A DNA stretch of 64,000 nucleotides from Lewinella sp. LCG006 (GCF_040784935.1 NZ_CP160680.1:4434501-4498500), one strand, 5' to 3'; positions 1 to 10,025 are shown, counted from the stretch's first letter. Notes: generated by a model not told the origin, from the sequence alone. Numbers and translations: made by a program.

Positions 1-167
1 CAAAAAGAGTTGCCCCTTTCGGTGAATACCTGCACCTGACCACCAGCGGTTATTTCCCCGAAAAAGCTATCTACAATATGCTCAAAGAAAAGCAACACGA
101 ACAGATCGAAGTAAAACGCATCAAGGCCACCATTGAAGATGTATTTCTGGAACTGGCGGCGGGGTAG
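1..167 (+). CDS. ABC transporter ATP-binding protein, C-terminal fragment
   Basis: An open frame enters from the left edge (first full codon at position 3) and stops at 165-167. The visible 54 residues hold no Walker motifs, but they end in IKATIEDVFLELAAG. The 'IEDVFLxL' ending is typical of the C-terminal tail of ABC-2 type export ATPases, and the following ATPase ends similarly (TMDDVFLRL). With the second ATPase and two permeases downstream it would complete a multidrug-type export operon (compare the RbbA/YhhJ and YbhFSR families), with this ATPase preceding the second one. Function is inferred mainly from context and the tail motif. Most of the gene lies outside the window. Confidence 0.7.
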   Translation, partial: KRVAPFGEYLHLTTSGYFPEKAIYNMLKEKQHEQIEVKRIKATIEDVFLELAAG

Positions 168-168
168 A

Positions 169-325
169 GCGCGCTTCGCTTGCGGAGGTGTTCATCCCGA
201 TACTCGGGAGAGTACCACCGTGAGTTCCGAGGATCGGAACGAACACTACCGCGAGCGTAAGCGAGCATCTCCACAAGCGAAGCGCGCACAACCGCGAGTC
301 CCGAGCATCGGGACGAGCACAAAAC
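169..325. repeat. GC-rich palindromic intergenic repeat (copy 1)
   Basis: It starts two bases after the stop of the upstream ATPase and ends just before the next start. Arms at 169-186 and 270-287 (GCGCGCTTCGCTTG core) form an inverted repeat, and TCCCGA/TCGGGA hairpins lie inside it and to its right. Positions 218-268 match 10777-10826 in inverted orientation at about 44 of 50 positions with one indel. This defines a dispersed non-coding family. The repeat sits inside an operon, so it is probably transcribed. Confidence 0.7.
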
Positions 326-332
326 ACAACCA

Positions 333-1055
333 ATGTCCTACGCAATAGAAGCAAAAAATTTAACCAAGCGATTTGGAGATTTCACCGCCGTAGATGCGAT
401 CTCTTTTTCGGTAGCACGTGGCGAAATCTTTGGTTTCCTAGGGGCCAATGGCGCGGGAAAAACCACGGCCATCAAAATGCTCATCGGACTGAGTCGCCCC
501 TCTGACGGCGAGGCCTCCATTGCTGGTTTTGATGTCTACCAGGAGACGGAAAAGATCAAGGAAAACATCGGCTACATGAGCCAAAAATTCAGCCTCTATG
601 AAGACCTGACGATTGCTGAGAACATCCGCTTTTACGGAGGCATCTACGGACTCAACCGGCGACAGATAGCCCTCAAAACGATTGAAATCACGGAAGAGCT
701 GGGCTTAGAAGCATACGCCAAGCGACTGGTGGGTGACCTGCCCCTGGGGTGGAAACAACGCCTGGCTTTTGCGATCGCAGGGGTGCATGATCCCAAGATC
801 ATCTTCCTCGACGAGCCTACGGGCGGTGTCGACCCTACTACCCGGCGGCAGTTCTGGGAGATGATCTATGCGGCAGCAGATCGCGGGGTGACCATTTTTG
901 TGACCACCCATTATATGGACGAAGCAGAATACTGCAATCGTATCAGCATCATGGTCGACGGAAGAATCGAAGCTCTCGGCAGCCCTGCGGAATTAAAGCA
1001 ACAATTCCAGACAGATACGATGGATGACGTCTTTTTGCGCTTGGTGCGCAGCTAA
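333..1055 (+). CDS. ABC transporter ATP-binding protein
   Basis: Nucleotide-binding subunit (240 aa) expected to power the two ABC-2 permeases encoded next. Visible motifs are Walker A GANGAGKT (residues 37-44), Walker B IIFLDEP (156-162) and the H-loop histidine in TTHYMDEAE (His193). The signature motif is LPLGWKQRL (136-144) instead of LSGGQ, a variant seen in RbbA/YhiH-type and related drug-export ATPases. It is the second ATPase in a row, so the exporter may use an ATPase heterodimer. The ATG at 333 follows the palindromic repeat. Substrate unknown; drugs, lipids or polymers are all possible. Confidence 0.93.
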   Translation: MSYAIEAKNLTKRFGDFTAVDAISFSVARGEIFGFLGANGAGKTTAIKMLIGLSRPSDGEASIAGFDVYQETEKIKENIGYMSQKFSLYEDLTIAENIRFYGGIYGLNRRQIALKTIEITEELGLEAYAKRLVGDLPLGWKQRLAFAIAGVHDPKIIFLDEPTGGVDPTTRRQFWEMIYAAADRGVTIFVTTHYMDEAEYCNRISIMVDGRIEALGSPAELKQQFQTDTMDDVFLRLVRS

Positions 1056-1101
1056 TAGTTCAGTAAAGACGCGATGCTTCGTGTCTCAAAAAATAATACT
1101 G

Positions 1102-2214
1102 ATGATAAAAATATTCATAGCCTTTGTGCGCAAAGAACTTTACCACATCCTGCGGGATCCCAGAACGCTGGCTATCCTGTTTGGTATGCCGGTGGCTTTG
1201 GTATTGATCTTTGGGTATACCGTCACCAACGAATTCAAAGATGCTTCGGTCGCAATTCTCAACGAGGCCAACGATGAGCTGAGCTACCAGCTCATCGAGC
1301 ACCTTACAGCATCGGGCAACCTCAAGTTGGTCACTACGGTGAATACGACTGCTGAGCTGGAACAGGCCTTCCGAGCAAACGAGGTCAAAATGGGCATTGT
1401 TATTCCTGCTGGTTTTGAAGATGATTTCTTTGGGCAACGCAAGGCCGATGTCCAACTCATCGCCGATGCTACTGAACCCAACTACGCCACGACGCTCACT
1501 AGCTACGCACAGCAGATGATCGCTACTTTCCAGCAAAATAAAAATGGTAGTAGCGGTGCACGCCCTTACCTGGTGAGTACTGAAACCCGCATGTTTTACA
1601 ACCCACAACTAGAAGGTGCCTACAATTTTGTTCCCGGTACTGTGGCCCTCATCCTCATGCTCATTTGTGCCATGATGACCTCCCTGACCATTGCCAAAGA
1701 GAAGGAGACCGGCACGATGGATCTGCTGCTGGTTTCTCCACTACCGCCGATTATCATTATTCTCGGCAAAGTCACCCCCTACGCGGTACTTTCCTTCATC
1801 GACGCCATCATCATTCTTTTTCTTGGTTACTATTTGTTCGATGTGCCAGTTCGCGGAAGCTTGGTGCTCTTGCTGGCTTTGGTACTGCTCTATCTGCTGG
1901 TAGCATTAGCCTTGGGCGTACTTATTTCTACCAAAGCCCCTACGCAGCAAGTTGCCATGATGACTTCCATGTTTACCTTGCTGATGCCTACGATGTTGCT
2001 CAGTGGGTTCCTCTTCCCTATTGCCAGTATGCCTCATTTGCTGCAATACATTTCCCGGATTATCCCGGCAAAGTATTTTATCCAAATCGAACAAGCCATT
2101 ATGCTCAAAGCAGCAGGTTGGGACGCCGTTGCTTTCCCTACCCTCATCCTCTTCATCATGCTGATCGTACTCCTCACCGGTGCCTGGCGTAATTTCCAGG
2201 TCGTCTATAAATAA
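1102..2214 (+). CDS. ABC-2 type transporter permease
   Basis: Membrane subunit of about 370 aa starting MIKIFIAFVRKELYHILRDP. One N-terminal membrane helix is followed by a large extracytoplasmic domain (about residues 45-195), then five hydrophobic helices. The stretch 'AKEKETGTMDLLLVSPL' before the helix bundle is a hallmark of ABC-2 (YhhJ/YbhS/YbhR-type) permeases. An open frame continues upstream to 1024, but the ATG at 1102 gives the usual family N-terminus and avoids overlap with the ATPase gene. Six bases separate it from the second permease, so the two are co-transcribed and probably heterodimerise. Confidence 0.9.
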   Translation: MIKIFIAFVRKELYHILRDPRTLAILFGMPVALVLIFGYTVTNEFKDASVAILNEANDELSYQLIEHLTASGNLKLVTTVNTTAELEQAFRANEVKMGIVIPAGFEDDFFGQRKADVQLIADATEPNYATTLTSYAQQMIATFQQNKNGSSGARPYLVSTETRMFYNPQLEGAYNFVPGTVALILMLICAMMTSLTIAKEKETGTMDLLLVSPLPPIIIILGKVTPYAVLSFIDAIIILFLGYYLFDVPVRGSLVLLLALVLLYLLVALALGVLISTKAPTQQVAMMTSMFTLLMPTMLLSGFLFPIASMPHLLQYISRIIPAKYFIQIEQAIMLKAAGWDAVAFPTLILFIMLIVLLTGAWRNFQVVYK

Positions 2215-2220
2215 TTCCCC

Positions 2221-3342
2221 ATGCAACGACTCCTATATATAATCCAGAAGGAATTCATCCAAATCTTCCGCAATAAGGCCATGCTCCCCATGATGACGGT
2301 AGTGCCTATTGTGCAGTTGATCATTCTCTCGTACGCCGCCAGCAATGAGGTCAAAGATGTACGGCTGGCCATCGTCAACGAAGATCACACGGCCAGTGCG
2401 CGTTTGCTCATTCAAAAAATCGAAGCGGCCGACCGGTTCATCCTGGTAGACTTCCCTGCTTCCGTTGCTCAAGGCGACGAAATGCTACAGACGGGTGAAG
2501 TAGACATTGTACTCACCATTCCATCTCAATTTGAGGAACACTTTTATCGGGATAAAAAAGGTAACATTCAGCTACTTGTCAATGCTATCAATGGTCAACA
2601 AGCCAGTGTAGGAGCCGCGTATCTCAACATCATTATTCAATCCTTCAACCAAGAACTCCGATCCGACCTTAAAATGGTTAGTAAAGGAGGCCTGTCTCCT
2701 GCTTTAATCAATACCCCTTCCTCCAACTGGTACAATCCTGATCTGAATTTCAAATACTTTATGGCACCTGGCATTCTGGGCGAGCTGGTCACCATCCTGG
2801 TCATGCTCCTCACGGCGATGAACGTCGTACGAGAACGCGAAATCGGCACCATCGAGCAAATCAACGTTACCCCCATCAAAAAGTGGCAGTTCATTCTGGG
2901 CAAGCTCATCCCGTTTTTGGGCATTGGCCTGGTGCTGATGACCGTTGGGTTGACTGCTGCGAAGCTCCTTTTTGACATTCCAATGCAGGGAAGTTTGTGG
3001 ATCATCTTCGCCTATTGTGTCGTCAACCTTTCCGCAGTTTTGGGCTTGGGCTTGTTCATTTCCAACCTTTCGGATACGCAACAGCAAGCCCTTTTTACGA
3101 CTTTCTTTTTCGTCATTATTTTTATCCTTATGAGTGGTTTGTTTACTCCTATTGAGAGCATGCCCAAGTGGGCACAGTACCTTACCATTCCCAATCCTAT
3201 CGCCCATTTTGTGAGCGTCATGCGGTCGGTATTGCTCAAAGGCAGTAATTTTTGGGATGTTATTTATCACTTTAGGGTCACTGTAGTCTTAGCCGTGTTG
3301 TTCAATACTTTGGCGGTTTTGAGTTATCGTAAGGTGGAATAA
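2221..3342 (+). CDS. ABC-2 type transporter permease
   Basis: Second permease (373 aa), same topology as its neighbour: N-terminal helix, extracytoplasmic domain (about residues 45-185), then a C-terminal bundle of helices. It carries the diagnostic REREIGTIEQINVTPIKKWQ stretch, matching 'KEKETGTMDLLLVSPL' in the first permease. The two are clearly paralogous, which suggests a heterodimeric pore. It starts 6 bp after the preceding stop. It is the last gene of the operon; the next gene appears to have its own promoter. Confidence 0.9.
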   Translation: MQRLLYIIQKEFIQIFRNKAMLPMMTVVPIVQLIILSYAASNEVKDVRLAIVNEDHTASARLLIQKIEAADRFILVDFPASVAQGDEMLQTGEVDIVLTIPSQFEEHFYRDKKGNIQLLVNAINGQQASVGAAYLNIIIQSFNQELRSDLKMVSKGGLSPALINTPSSNWYNPDLNFKYFMAPGILGELVTILVMLLTAMNVVREREIGTIEQINVTPIKKWQFILGKLIPFLGIGLVLMTVGLTAAKLLFDIPMQGSLWIIFAYCVVNLSAVLGLGLFISNLSDTQQQALFTTFFFVIIFILMSGLFTPIESMPKWAQYLTIPNPIAHFVSVMRSVLLKGSNFWDVIYHFRVTVVLAVLFNTLAVLSYRKVE

Positions 3343-3367
3343 GCTATAAAAGAATAAGCAAGGTCGG

Positions 3368-3375
3368 TATCTTTG
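3368..3375 (+). promoter_or_regulatory. Bacteroidota -7 box (TATCTTTG)
   Basis: Perfect match to the TAnnTTTG consensus, 26 bp before the ATG at 3402. No clear -33 TTTG is seen at the normal spacing. Confidence 0.4.
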
Positions 3376-3401
3376 TTAGGTCATTCAAATTACCCAATAC
3401 C

Positions 3402-3914
3402 ATGCATATTCTGACGCTCTCCGGTTCAGCTCGTCCAGGTTCTTCCAACCAAAAATTGTTAGAAGCTATCGCAATGGCTTTTCCCGACTATCATTTTTCC
3501 CATTTTGCAGGCTTGGCGGAACTTCCTCTTTTTTTGCCCGATCTTGATCATGCTCCCTGGCCTCAGCCGGTAGTGGAATGGAGAGCTGCACTGCAGTCGG
3601 CTACTGCGGTGATCATCACCACGCCCGAATATATTCACAACCTTCCGGCCCTACTCAAAAATGCGCTGGAGTGGATTGCTAGTTCGGGTGAATTGGTGGG
3701 CAAACCAGTATTACCCATCACTTTTACGCCCAATATGCCTCGGGGTGAGCGTGCTATGCAGTCGCTGGTCTGGTCCCTTGGAGCACTTGATGCCCGAATT
3801 GTGGCAGAGCTTCCCCTGTACCAGAATGAGCTGATCAGGGAAGGTCAGCACCTGCTGCTGCCAGCAGAGGAACAGGAAATGATAGGAGAGGCACTGCGGC
3901 TGCTGGCGGGGTGA
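3402..3914 (+). CDS. NADPH-dependent FMN reductase family protein
   Basis: A flavodoxin-fold reductase of 170 aa, the usual size for the NADPH-dependent FMN reductase/chromate reductase family (ChrR/YieF/AZR-like). The N-terminal phosphate-binding loop GSARPGSSNQKL (residues 8-19) binds the FMN phosphate, and TTPEYIHNLPALLKNALEW is the conserved flavin-contacting segment. It probably reduces quinones or other small electron acceptors in the cytoplasm using NAD(P)H; the physiological substrate cannot be told. It has its own -7 box and is not part of the ABC operon. Confidence 0.9.
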   Translation: MHILTLSGSARPGSSNQKLLEAIAMAFPDYHFSHFAGLAELPLFLPDLDHAPWPQPVVEWRAALQSATAVIITTPEYIHNLPALLKNALEWIASSGELVGKPVLPITFTPNMPRGERAMQSLVWSLGALDARIVAELPLYQNELIREGQHLLLPAEEQEMIGEALRLLAG

Positions 3915-3932
3915 TTGTACCCTTTCGAGTCA

Positions 3933-4048
3933 AAGTCGGAGATCGGAAGTGGGAAGTCGGAAATATCGTGATACGCGAAGAGATAGAGGAGAGCTGGCCA
4001 CTAGGGGCCTTCAAATACTTCCGACTTCCCACCTCCCACTTCCGACTT
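3933..4048. repeat. Inverted repeat of GGAAGTGGGAAGTCGGAA type
   Basis: Arms at 3933-3962 and 4019-4048 are complementary at about 26 of 30 positions, with a 56-nt spacer. Each arm is itself internally repetitive (AGTCGGA units). The small open frame covering it (3911-4153) looks non-coding because its protein would simply be the translation of the palindrome. Confidence 0.75.
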
Positions 4049-4133
4049 AGGAAAAAGTTTACCCAATCGTACCAATACGATCATACGATAAGGTGGTATG
4101 ATTGTGAAACAAAAAATAACTTTTGTTCAATAC

Positions 4134-4167
4134 TTGAACCTAATTATTGGTAAAAACGCTAGCTTTA
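4134..4167 (+). promoter_or_regulatory. Candidate priA promoter
   Basis: TTG at 4134-4136, 23 bp, then TAGCTTTA (4160-4167) followed by CG, the TAnnTTTaCG form also seen before pdxA and gldK. Transcription from it would begin near 4174, after the TTG codon at 4147. This favours the TTG at 4201 as the priA start. Confidence 0.35.
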
Positions 4168-4200
4168 CGGTTAAGATTACTGAGCATTAAATCCTCCGCT

Positions 4201-6684
4201 TTGTCCCAGCAAAACTTACATCCTGTTCATTCTGCGACGAGCTACTATGTCGATGTTATTTTACCATTGGCAATTGCCAGGCCATATACTTATGCGGTGC
4301 CCGAAGAATTGGTGCCAGAGATACAGGTAGGAATCAGGGTGGAAGTACAGTTTGGAAAGAGTAAGTTGTACACGGGATTGGTCATGCGAGTACACCACGA
4401 AGTGCCCAACCAGCAACGACCAAAGCCCATCATTAGCGTCATCGACGAGCAGCCCATTGTCACCGAGCAGCAATTTAAACTCTGGCGCTGGATGGCGGGC
4501 TATTACCTTTGCTCTTTGGGGGAGGTAATGAATGCCGCCTTACCGGCGAACTTTAAGCTCACCAGCGAAACCCGGGTGACCTTGGGGCCCTTGTTTCACC
4601 AAGATCCAGCTTTGCTCAGCGACAAGGAATACCTGGTTGCCGAAGCTCTCTCTATCCAGGAAGAACTCAGCATTGAAGACTTGCAGGATATTTTGGGGCA
4701 AAAGACGGTTTACCCCATTATTCGGCGCTTGTTGGACAAGCGTATAGTCTACCTTAAGGAGGATCTGCAAGAGAAATACCGCCCCAAGAAAATTCTTTGC
4801 GTTCGTTTTCAAGAGCCTTTTGCTTCCGATCCCAATAGTTTGCACCTGGCCTTTGAATTGGTCGCGCGCTCGACCAAGCAGGAGACCGCTCTGCTAGCCT
4901 ATGTCCAGACCAGTAAGCAGCAAGAGTTTGTACGCCAGTCAGAATTAATCCGTCAGTCGGATACGGATCATAGCACCATCAAGGCGATGGTCAAAAAGGA
5001 GATATTTGAAGTCTACGAACGCGAGATCAGCCGCCTGGGGAGCTACGAAGAAGATACCCTGGATGCGGCTACCCTTGCACCTCAGCAAACCCGTGCACTG
5101 GGAGAAATCAAAGCACATTTTGCGGACAAGGGCGTCGTTTTGTTACACGGCGTTACTGGAAGCGGGAAGACGAGGGTTTATCTGGAACTGATGCAGGAGG
5201 TCATCAATCAAGGCGGCCAGGTACTCTACCTGTTGCCAGAAATTGCCTTGACGACTCAGATCATTGAGCGGGTACAAAAAGTATTGGGCGACGATGTGAT
5301 GGTTTACCATTCCCGTCTCAATCACAACGAAAGGATTGAGCTTTGGCAAAAAGTTCAGGCAGGAAAAGGAGCGGTGGTCGGTCCGCGTTCGGCCATGTTT
5401 TTACCCTACCAGCAGCTCTCGCTCGTCATCGTCGATGAAGAACACGACCCCAGCTATAAGCAACGCGATCCCAATCCTCGTTACCATGGTCGGGATACGG
5501 CTATCATTCTGGCTCATCAATTTGGTGCGAAAGTGTTGTTGGGTACTGCTACGCCAGCGCTCGAAACTTATCATAATACCCAAAAAGGTAAGTACGGGCT
5601 GGTACTAATGAACGACCGCTTCGGCGGGATTGAATTGCCGGAAATCATCATTGCCGATGCGCGCAAAGCGCAGTTGGAGCAGCGCATGTACAACCACTTT
5701 ACGGATACCCTGATCGACGAACTTAAAGCAGCGCTGGAGCGAGGCGAACAAGCCATCCTCTTTCAGAATCGGCGGGGGTATTCTCCCACTTACCGCTGTC
5801 CTACCTGCGCCTGGCACTCGGAGTGTGTCAACTGTGATGTGAGCCTCACTTATCACAAGTTTCAGGAGATGCTCAAATGCCATTACTGCGGTTACAGCAC
5901 CAAGCTACCCACTGAATGCCCCGCTTGTGGCAGCACGGGTCTAACGATGCAGGGCTTTGGTACCGAAAAGATAGAAGACGAACTGAAAATTTTCCTCCCC
6001 GATGCCAAAATTGGCAGGATGGACCTGGATACTGTCCGGGGCAAGAATGCTCACGCCAAGATCATCGGTGAATTCGAGGAGGGTAAAATCGATATCCTGG
6101 TAGGTACCCAAATGGTGACCAAAGGTCTGGATTTTGAGCGGGTAGGGGTGGTCGGCGTCCTGAGTGCTGATCAGCTTCTACAGTTTCCTGATTTGCGTGC
6201 TTCCGAGCGAGGTTTTCAGTTGATGTTGCAGGTTGCTGGCCGTGCCGGGCGTAAACACCGACGGGGGAAGGTGATCATCCAGGCTTTCAATACGGCTCAC
6301 CCCGTAATCAAGGAAGTGCTGGAGGGCGATTATGCCGCCTTTTATGGTCGGGAATTGAAGGAGCGGCACGAGTTTGCCTATCCACCTTATATGCGCCTCA
6401 TCCGGATCACGCTGAAGCACAAAAAGCCCCAGGTTGTCAATGACGCCATGAAACTCTACGCCCACTGGCTCAAACAGCAGCTAGGGGAATGGGTGCTGGG
6501 GCCGGCGGTTCCTTACGTTGGTCGTGTTCGCAATTACTACCTCCTCGACGTGCTCATCAAACTGGAGATGAACCCGCAGAAGATCAACTTCGCCAAAAAA
6601 CACATCCACGCCGCCACCGAGCAAATCAAACAAACGCAGGGATTCAGTAATGTCCGCGTGAGCATTGATGTGGATCCTTATTAG
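4201..6684 (+). CDS. priA: Primosomal protein N' (replication restart helicase PriA)
   Basis: 3'-to-5' superfamily 2 helicase that recognises stalled forks and reloads the replicative helicase. The N-terminal 3'-DNA-end-binding domain (YVDVILPLAIARPYTYAVPEE) is followed by a helicase core with Walker A GVTGSGKT (5150-5173) and DEEH box (from 5434). The embedded zinc-binding region begins at 5797 with paired cysteines CPTC, CVNC, CHYC and CPAC. The C-terminal 'MVTKGLDFERVGVVGVLSAD' and 'QVAGRAGR' are standard helicase motifs V and VI. About 828 aa, normal for the family. No in-frame ATG precedes the conserved N-terminus, so a TTG (4201 or 4147) must be used; I prefer 4201. Confidence 0.95.
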   Translation: MSQQNLHPVHSATSYYVDVILPLAIARPYTYAVPEELVPEIQVGIRVEVQFGKSKLYTGLVMRVHHEVPNQQRPKPIISVIDEQPIVTEQQFKLWRWMAGYYLCSLGEVMNAALPANFKLTSETRVTLGPLFHQDPALLSDKEYLVAEALSIQEELSIEDLQDILGQKTVYPIIRRLLDKRIVYLKEDLQEKYRPKKILCVRFQEPFASDPNSLHLAFELVARSTKQETALLAYVQTSKQQEFVRQSELIRQSDTDHSTIKAMVKKEIFEVYEREISRLGSYEEDTLDAATLAPQQTRALGEIKAHFADKGVVLLHGVTGSGKTRVYLELMQEVINQGGQVLYLLPEIALTTQIIERVQKVLGDDVMVYHSRLNHNERIELWQKVQAGKGAVVGPRSAMFLPYQQLSLVIVDEEHDPSYKQRDPNPRYHGRDTAIILAHQFGAKVLLGTATPALETYHNTQKGKYGLVLMNDRFGGIELPEIIIADARKAQLEQRMYNHFTDTLIDELKAALERGEQAILFQNRRGYSPTYRCPTCAWHSECVNCDVSLTYHKFQEMLKCHYCGYSTKLPTECPACGSTGLTMQGFGTEKIEDELKIFLPDAKIGRMDLDTVRGKNAHAKIIGEFEEGKIDILVGTQMVTKGLDFERVGVVGVLSADQLLQFPDLRASERGFQLMLQVAGRAGRKHRRGKVIIQAFNTAHPVIKEVLEGDYAAFYGRELKERHEFAYPPYMRLIRITLKHKKPQVVNDAMKLYAHWLKQQLGEWVLGPAVPYVGRVRNYYLLDVLIKLEMNPQKINFAKKHIHAATEQIKQTQGFSNVRVSIDVDPY

Positions 6685-7053
6685 TTTTTTTGAACCATAC
6701 GAGGGATGATAAGGGAATATAAAACGGGCCGCTGGATTAACTTTGTAATACACCCTTACACTGATAAACCAACCATTCCCCTCCCCGCAGCTCAGCGGAG
6801 GGATGCGCCCTAATAACATTCTACCGTCAAAATAAACTATCCTTTGGTCGGGGTGTTATTCCACCACGAAGATTTTTTATCTTCGCAGCGGGAAGACGAG
6901 TACGGAGAAAAAGCCTCTTTATTTAGGAGATTCCGTGACTTTGTTGCCTTGTTTTTTGCTATTCAGTTCAAGTACTGTTCTTTTGGCAAAATATTCTCTA
7001 AAGTGAGAATTCTGTAAAGAAGTTCCTAACCTACCTCAACCGGGATTACTACC
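6685..7053. other. Gene-free stretch before gcvP
   Basis: 369 bp with no credible gene. A TAACTTTG box (6738-6745) matches the -7 consensus without a clear -33 element. A small hairpin lies at 6877-6895 (CGAAGAT/ATCTTCG, 5-nt loop). I cannot recognise a riboswitch. If the 6738 box is used, the gcvP leader would be about 300 nt long. Confidence 0.4.
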
Positions 7054-9930
7054 ATGAGTAAAACGGCATTTTTCGATCAGTTTGCGAACCGTCATATTGG
7101 CCCCTCTCCAGCGGAGGTGTCGCAAATGATCAAGACCATCGGCGTAAAAAGCCTCGATCAATTAATTGATGAAACGGTACCTGCGGATATTCGTCGGCAA
7201 GACGCTATCAAGGTGCCTGCGGCTCAAACAGAGCATGCCTACCTGAGCAGCCTACAGCAATTGGCCGCTAAAAACAAGGTTTATAAAACGTACATCGGCC
7301 TGGGCTATTACCCGACCATTACCCCCTCGGTGATTGCTCGGAATATCTTCCAGAATCCGGGGTGGTATACCCAGTATACCCCTTATCAGGCGGAGATTGC
7401 CCAAGGACGACTGGAGGCATTGCTGAATTTCCAGACCATGGTGAGTGATCTGACGGGAATGGAGATCGCCAATGCTTCGTTACTAGACGAGGGAACTTCA
7501 GCGGCAGAGGCTATGGCCTTGTTCTTTGCGCAAAAAAACAAGCGTAATAAGAAGGAACCCATCAATGTGTTTTTAGTTTCCGATCAGGTGTTGCCACAGA
7601 CCATTGCGGTGTTACAGGCGCGTGCGGAACCTCTGGGCATTGAGGTGCAGGTGAAGCCCGTTGCTGATTTTGAATTGAGTGAGCAGGTGTTTGGTCTGAT
7701 GCTACAATACCCCGCAGCCAATGGCGCCGTGGAAGATTACCGCGCTTTGACGGCGGAAGCAAATGCCAAAGAAATTTATGTGACTGTAGCCGCTGATTTG
7801 TTGGCACTGACGGTACTGATGCCCCCTGGTGAATGGGGAGCAGATGCTGTAGTGGGCAATACCCAGCGTTTTGGGGTACCTATGGGCTATGGTGGTCCTC
7901 ATGCCGCTTATTTTGCTTGTCGCGAAGAATATAAGCGTTCTTTACCAGGGCGTATCATTGGGGTGTCGGTGGACCAAAGAGGGAAACCTGCCCTGCGCAT
8001 GGCACTGCAAACCCGTGAGCAACACATTCGCCGCGAGAAAGCAACGTCCAATATCTGTACGGCGCAGGCGCTGCTGGCCATCATGGCTGGTATGTACGCA
8101 GCTTGGCACGGACCAAAAGGCTTGCGGGCCATTGCGGAAAGGGTCAATACCCTGGCGCAATTGTTGGGCCAGAGCGCTAAGCAACTGGGTTACGAGCTGG
8201 CGTCTGAGCATTATTTTGATACAGTCACGATCAAGGCTGATCACGAAAGCCGCGATGCTATCCGCCGGGCAGCACTGAGCGCAGAATTGAACTTCCATTA
8301 TACGGACACGGGCGTACAAATCAGTTTGGACGAGACGACGACGCGGGAAGATGTAGAGCAAATTGCCGGTATTCTTGCCGTTGATTTTGAGCAGGATACC
8401 ATCGCTCTGGCGACGGAAGAACCCGCCGCTATCTCCGTGCCGGAAAATCTCCAGCGGAGCACAGATTATTTGACCCACCCCGTCTTCAATACTTACCAGA
8501 CGGAGACGGAGATGATGCGCTACATCAAGCGCCTGGAAAACCGGGATTTGTCGCTGACGCATTCGATGATTCCTTTGGGATCGTGTACGATGAAGCTGAA
8601 CGCGGCGACGGAATTGATGCCAGTAAGCTGGCCTGAGTTTGCCAACCTGCACCCATTTGTGCCCAAGGATCAAGCCGCAGGTTACTACCAAATGTTTACT
8701 GAGCTAGAGGCTTGGTTGAGCGATATCACCGGTTTTACGGCTTGTTCTTTGCAACCCAATTCTGGCGCACAAGGAGAATATACAGGTTTGCTGACTATCC
8801 GTGCCTACCACTTGTCACGTGGTGATGTGAATCGTAACGTAGCGATCATTCCTGATTCTGCCCATGGTACCAATCCAGCCAGTGCTGTAATGGCGGGTAT
8901 GAAAGTGGTCGTTGTGAAGTGTGATGAAGAAGGCAATATTGACATCCCTGATTTACGCGAAAAAGCGGAAGCCAATGCTGCGGATTTATCGTGTTTAATG
9001 GTGACCTATCCTTCTACCCACGGTGTTTTTGAGACGGGTATCAAAGAGATTTGCCAGATCATTCATGATTTTGGTGGCTTGGTCTACATGGATGGTGCCA
9101 ACATGAATGCGCAGGTAGGACTCACCAGCCCGGGCTTGATCAAGGCGGATGTTTGTCACCTGAATTTGCACAAGACCTTTGCCATTCCTCACGGTGGTGG
9201 TGGACCAGGTATGGGGCCAATTTGTGTAAATGATAAGCTGGCACCTTTCCTGCCTAAGCACCCGATGGTGGAGACGGGAGGGGAGCAAGGTATCCTGCCC
9301 GTTTCAGCAGCTCCCTGGGGCAGTGCGAGCATCCTATTGATCAGTTATGCTTACATCAAAATGCTGGGGCCTGACGGATTGACGGACGCTAGCCGCTATG
9401 CTATCTTGAATGCCAACTACATCAAGGCTCGCTTGCAAGAGCACTATTCGGTGCTGTTTACGGGCGAGAAGGGCCATACGGCACACGAACTCATTATTGA
9501 TTTGCGGGCATTTAAAGACTTCATTTCTGCGGCTGATGTTGCGAAACGTTTGATTGATTACAGCTTCCATGCACCAACACTGAGTTGGCCGGTGGCAGGA
9601 ACCATTATGATTGAGCCCACGGAAAGTGAGAGCATGGCCGAGCTGGATCGTTTCTGTGATGCGATGATCGCTATCCGAAAGGAAATCGATGAAATCGCTG
9701 CAGGAGAAGCAGATGCAACCAATAATGTTTTACACAATGCACCCCACGTACTGGAATGGATGACCGCCGACGAGTGGCCTTTCCCATACAGTCGGCAGAA
9801 GGCGGCTTGGCCATTGCCTTACTTGCATGATGGACGCAAGTTTTGGGCCAGTGTGGCTAGAGTAGATAATGGTTACGGTGACCGTAATTTGGTGTGTACT
9901 TGTCCACCGATTGAGAGTTATGCGGAATAA
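7054..9930 (+). CDS. gcvP: Glycine dehydrogenase (decarboxylating), P-protein
   Basis: PLP-dependent P-protein of the glycine cleavage system. It decarboxylates glycine and passes the aminomethyl group to the lipoyl arm of GcvH. 958 aa, the length of the single-chain form in which the two halves are fused. The start [18 protein letters not shown] is typical. The PLP lysine is K707 in [20 protein letters not shown], followed by the glycine-rich loop. The C-terminus '[20 protein letters not shown]' is the family ending. No gcvT or gcvH is next to it, so the system is dispersed, as is common in Bacteroidota. It is monocistronic, with a strong terminator downstream. Confidence 0.98.
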   Translation: MSKTAFFDQFANRHIGPSPAEVSQMIKTIGVKSLDQLIDETVPADIRRQDAIKVPAAQTEHAYLSSLQQLAAKNKVYKTYIGLGYYPTITPSVIARNIFQNPGWYTQYTPYQAEIAQGRLEALLNFQTMVSDLTGMEIANASLLDEGTSAAEAMALFFAQKNKRNKKEPINVFLVSDQVLPQTIAVLQARAEPLGIEVQVKPVADFELSEQVFGLMLQYPAANGAVEDYRALTAEANAKEIYVTVAADLLALTVLMPPGEWGADAVVGNTQRFGVPMGYGGPHAAYFACREEYKRSLPGRIIGVSVDQRGKPALRMALQTREQHIRREKATSNICTAQALLAIMAGMYAAWHGPKGLRAIAERVNTLAQLLGQSAKQLGYELASEHYFDTVTIKADHESRDAIRRAALSAELNFHYTDTGVQISLDETTTREDVEQIAGILAVDFEQDTIALATEEPAAISVPENLQRSTDYLTHPVFNTYQTETEMMRYIKRLENRDLSLTHSMIPLGSCTMKLNAATELMPVSWPEFANLHPFVPKDQAAGYYQMFTELEAWLSDITGFTACSLQPNSGAQGEYTGLLTIRAYHLSRGDVNRNVAIIPDSAHGTNPASAVMAGMKVVVVKCDEEGNIDIPDLREKAEANAADLSCLMVTYPSTHGVFETGIKEICQIIHDFGGLVYMDGANMNAQVGLTSPGLIKADVCHLNLHKTFAIPHGGGGPGMGPICVNDKLAPFLPKHPMVETGGEQGILPVSAAPWGSASILLISYAYIKMLGPDGLTDASRYAILNANYIKARLQEHYSVLFTGEKGHTAHELIIDLRAFKDFISAADVAKRLIDYSFHAPTLSWPVAGTIMIEPTESESMAELDRFCDAMIAIRKEIDEIAAGEADATNNVLHNAPHVLEWMTADEWPFPYSRQKAAWPLPYLHDGRKFWASVARVDNGYGDRNLVCTCPPIESYAE

Positions 9931-9950
9931 TCGAGAATAGTATTAGCAAC

Positions 9951-10025
9951 TTAGCTGGACGATAGGCAAGCCTGCAAAAGTCCAGCTAAACAAAATGCCC
10001 GCTTCGAGACATCGAAGCGGGCATT
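9951..10025. terminator. Double hairpin terminator after gcvP
   Basis: Two successive hairpins: TTAGCTGGAC (9951-9960) pairs with 9980-9989, and a 14-bp perfect stem 9994-10007/10012-10025 (AATGCCCGCTTCGA) with a 4-nt loop is followed by a T-rich stretch. It separates converging genes and probably works in both directions. Confidence 0.8.

Noticed and set aside
133-348. Open frames across the palindromic repeat between the ABC ATPase genes
   Set aside because: Open on both strands because of the GC-rich palindrome; Arg/Ser-rich translations without domain features.
3911-4153. Open frame of 80 codons between the FMN reductase gene and priA
   Set aside because: It is largely the translation of the inverted repeat at 3933-4048 and overlaps the preceding stop; no protein-like features.
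6685-7053. Possible glycine riboswitch before gcvP
   Set aside because: The gap is long enough, but I cannot find the conserved core or tandem aptamer layout; a covariance-model search would decide.
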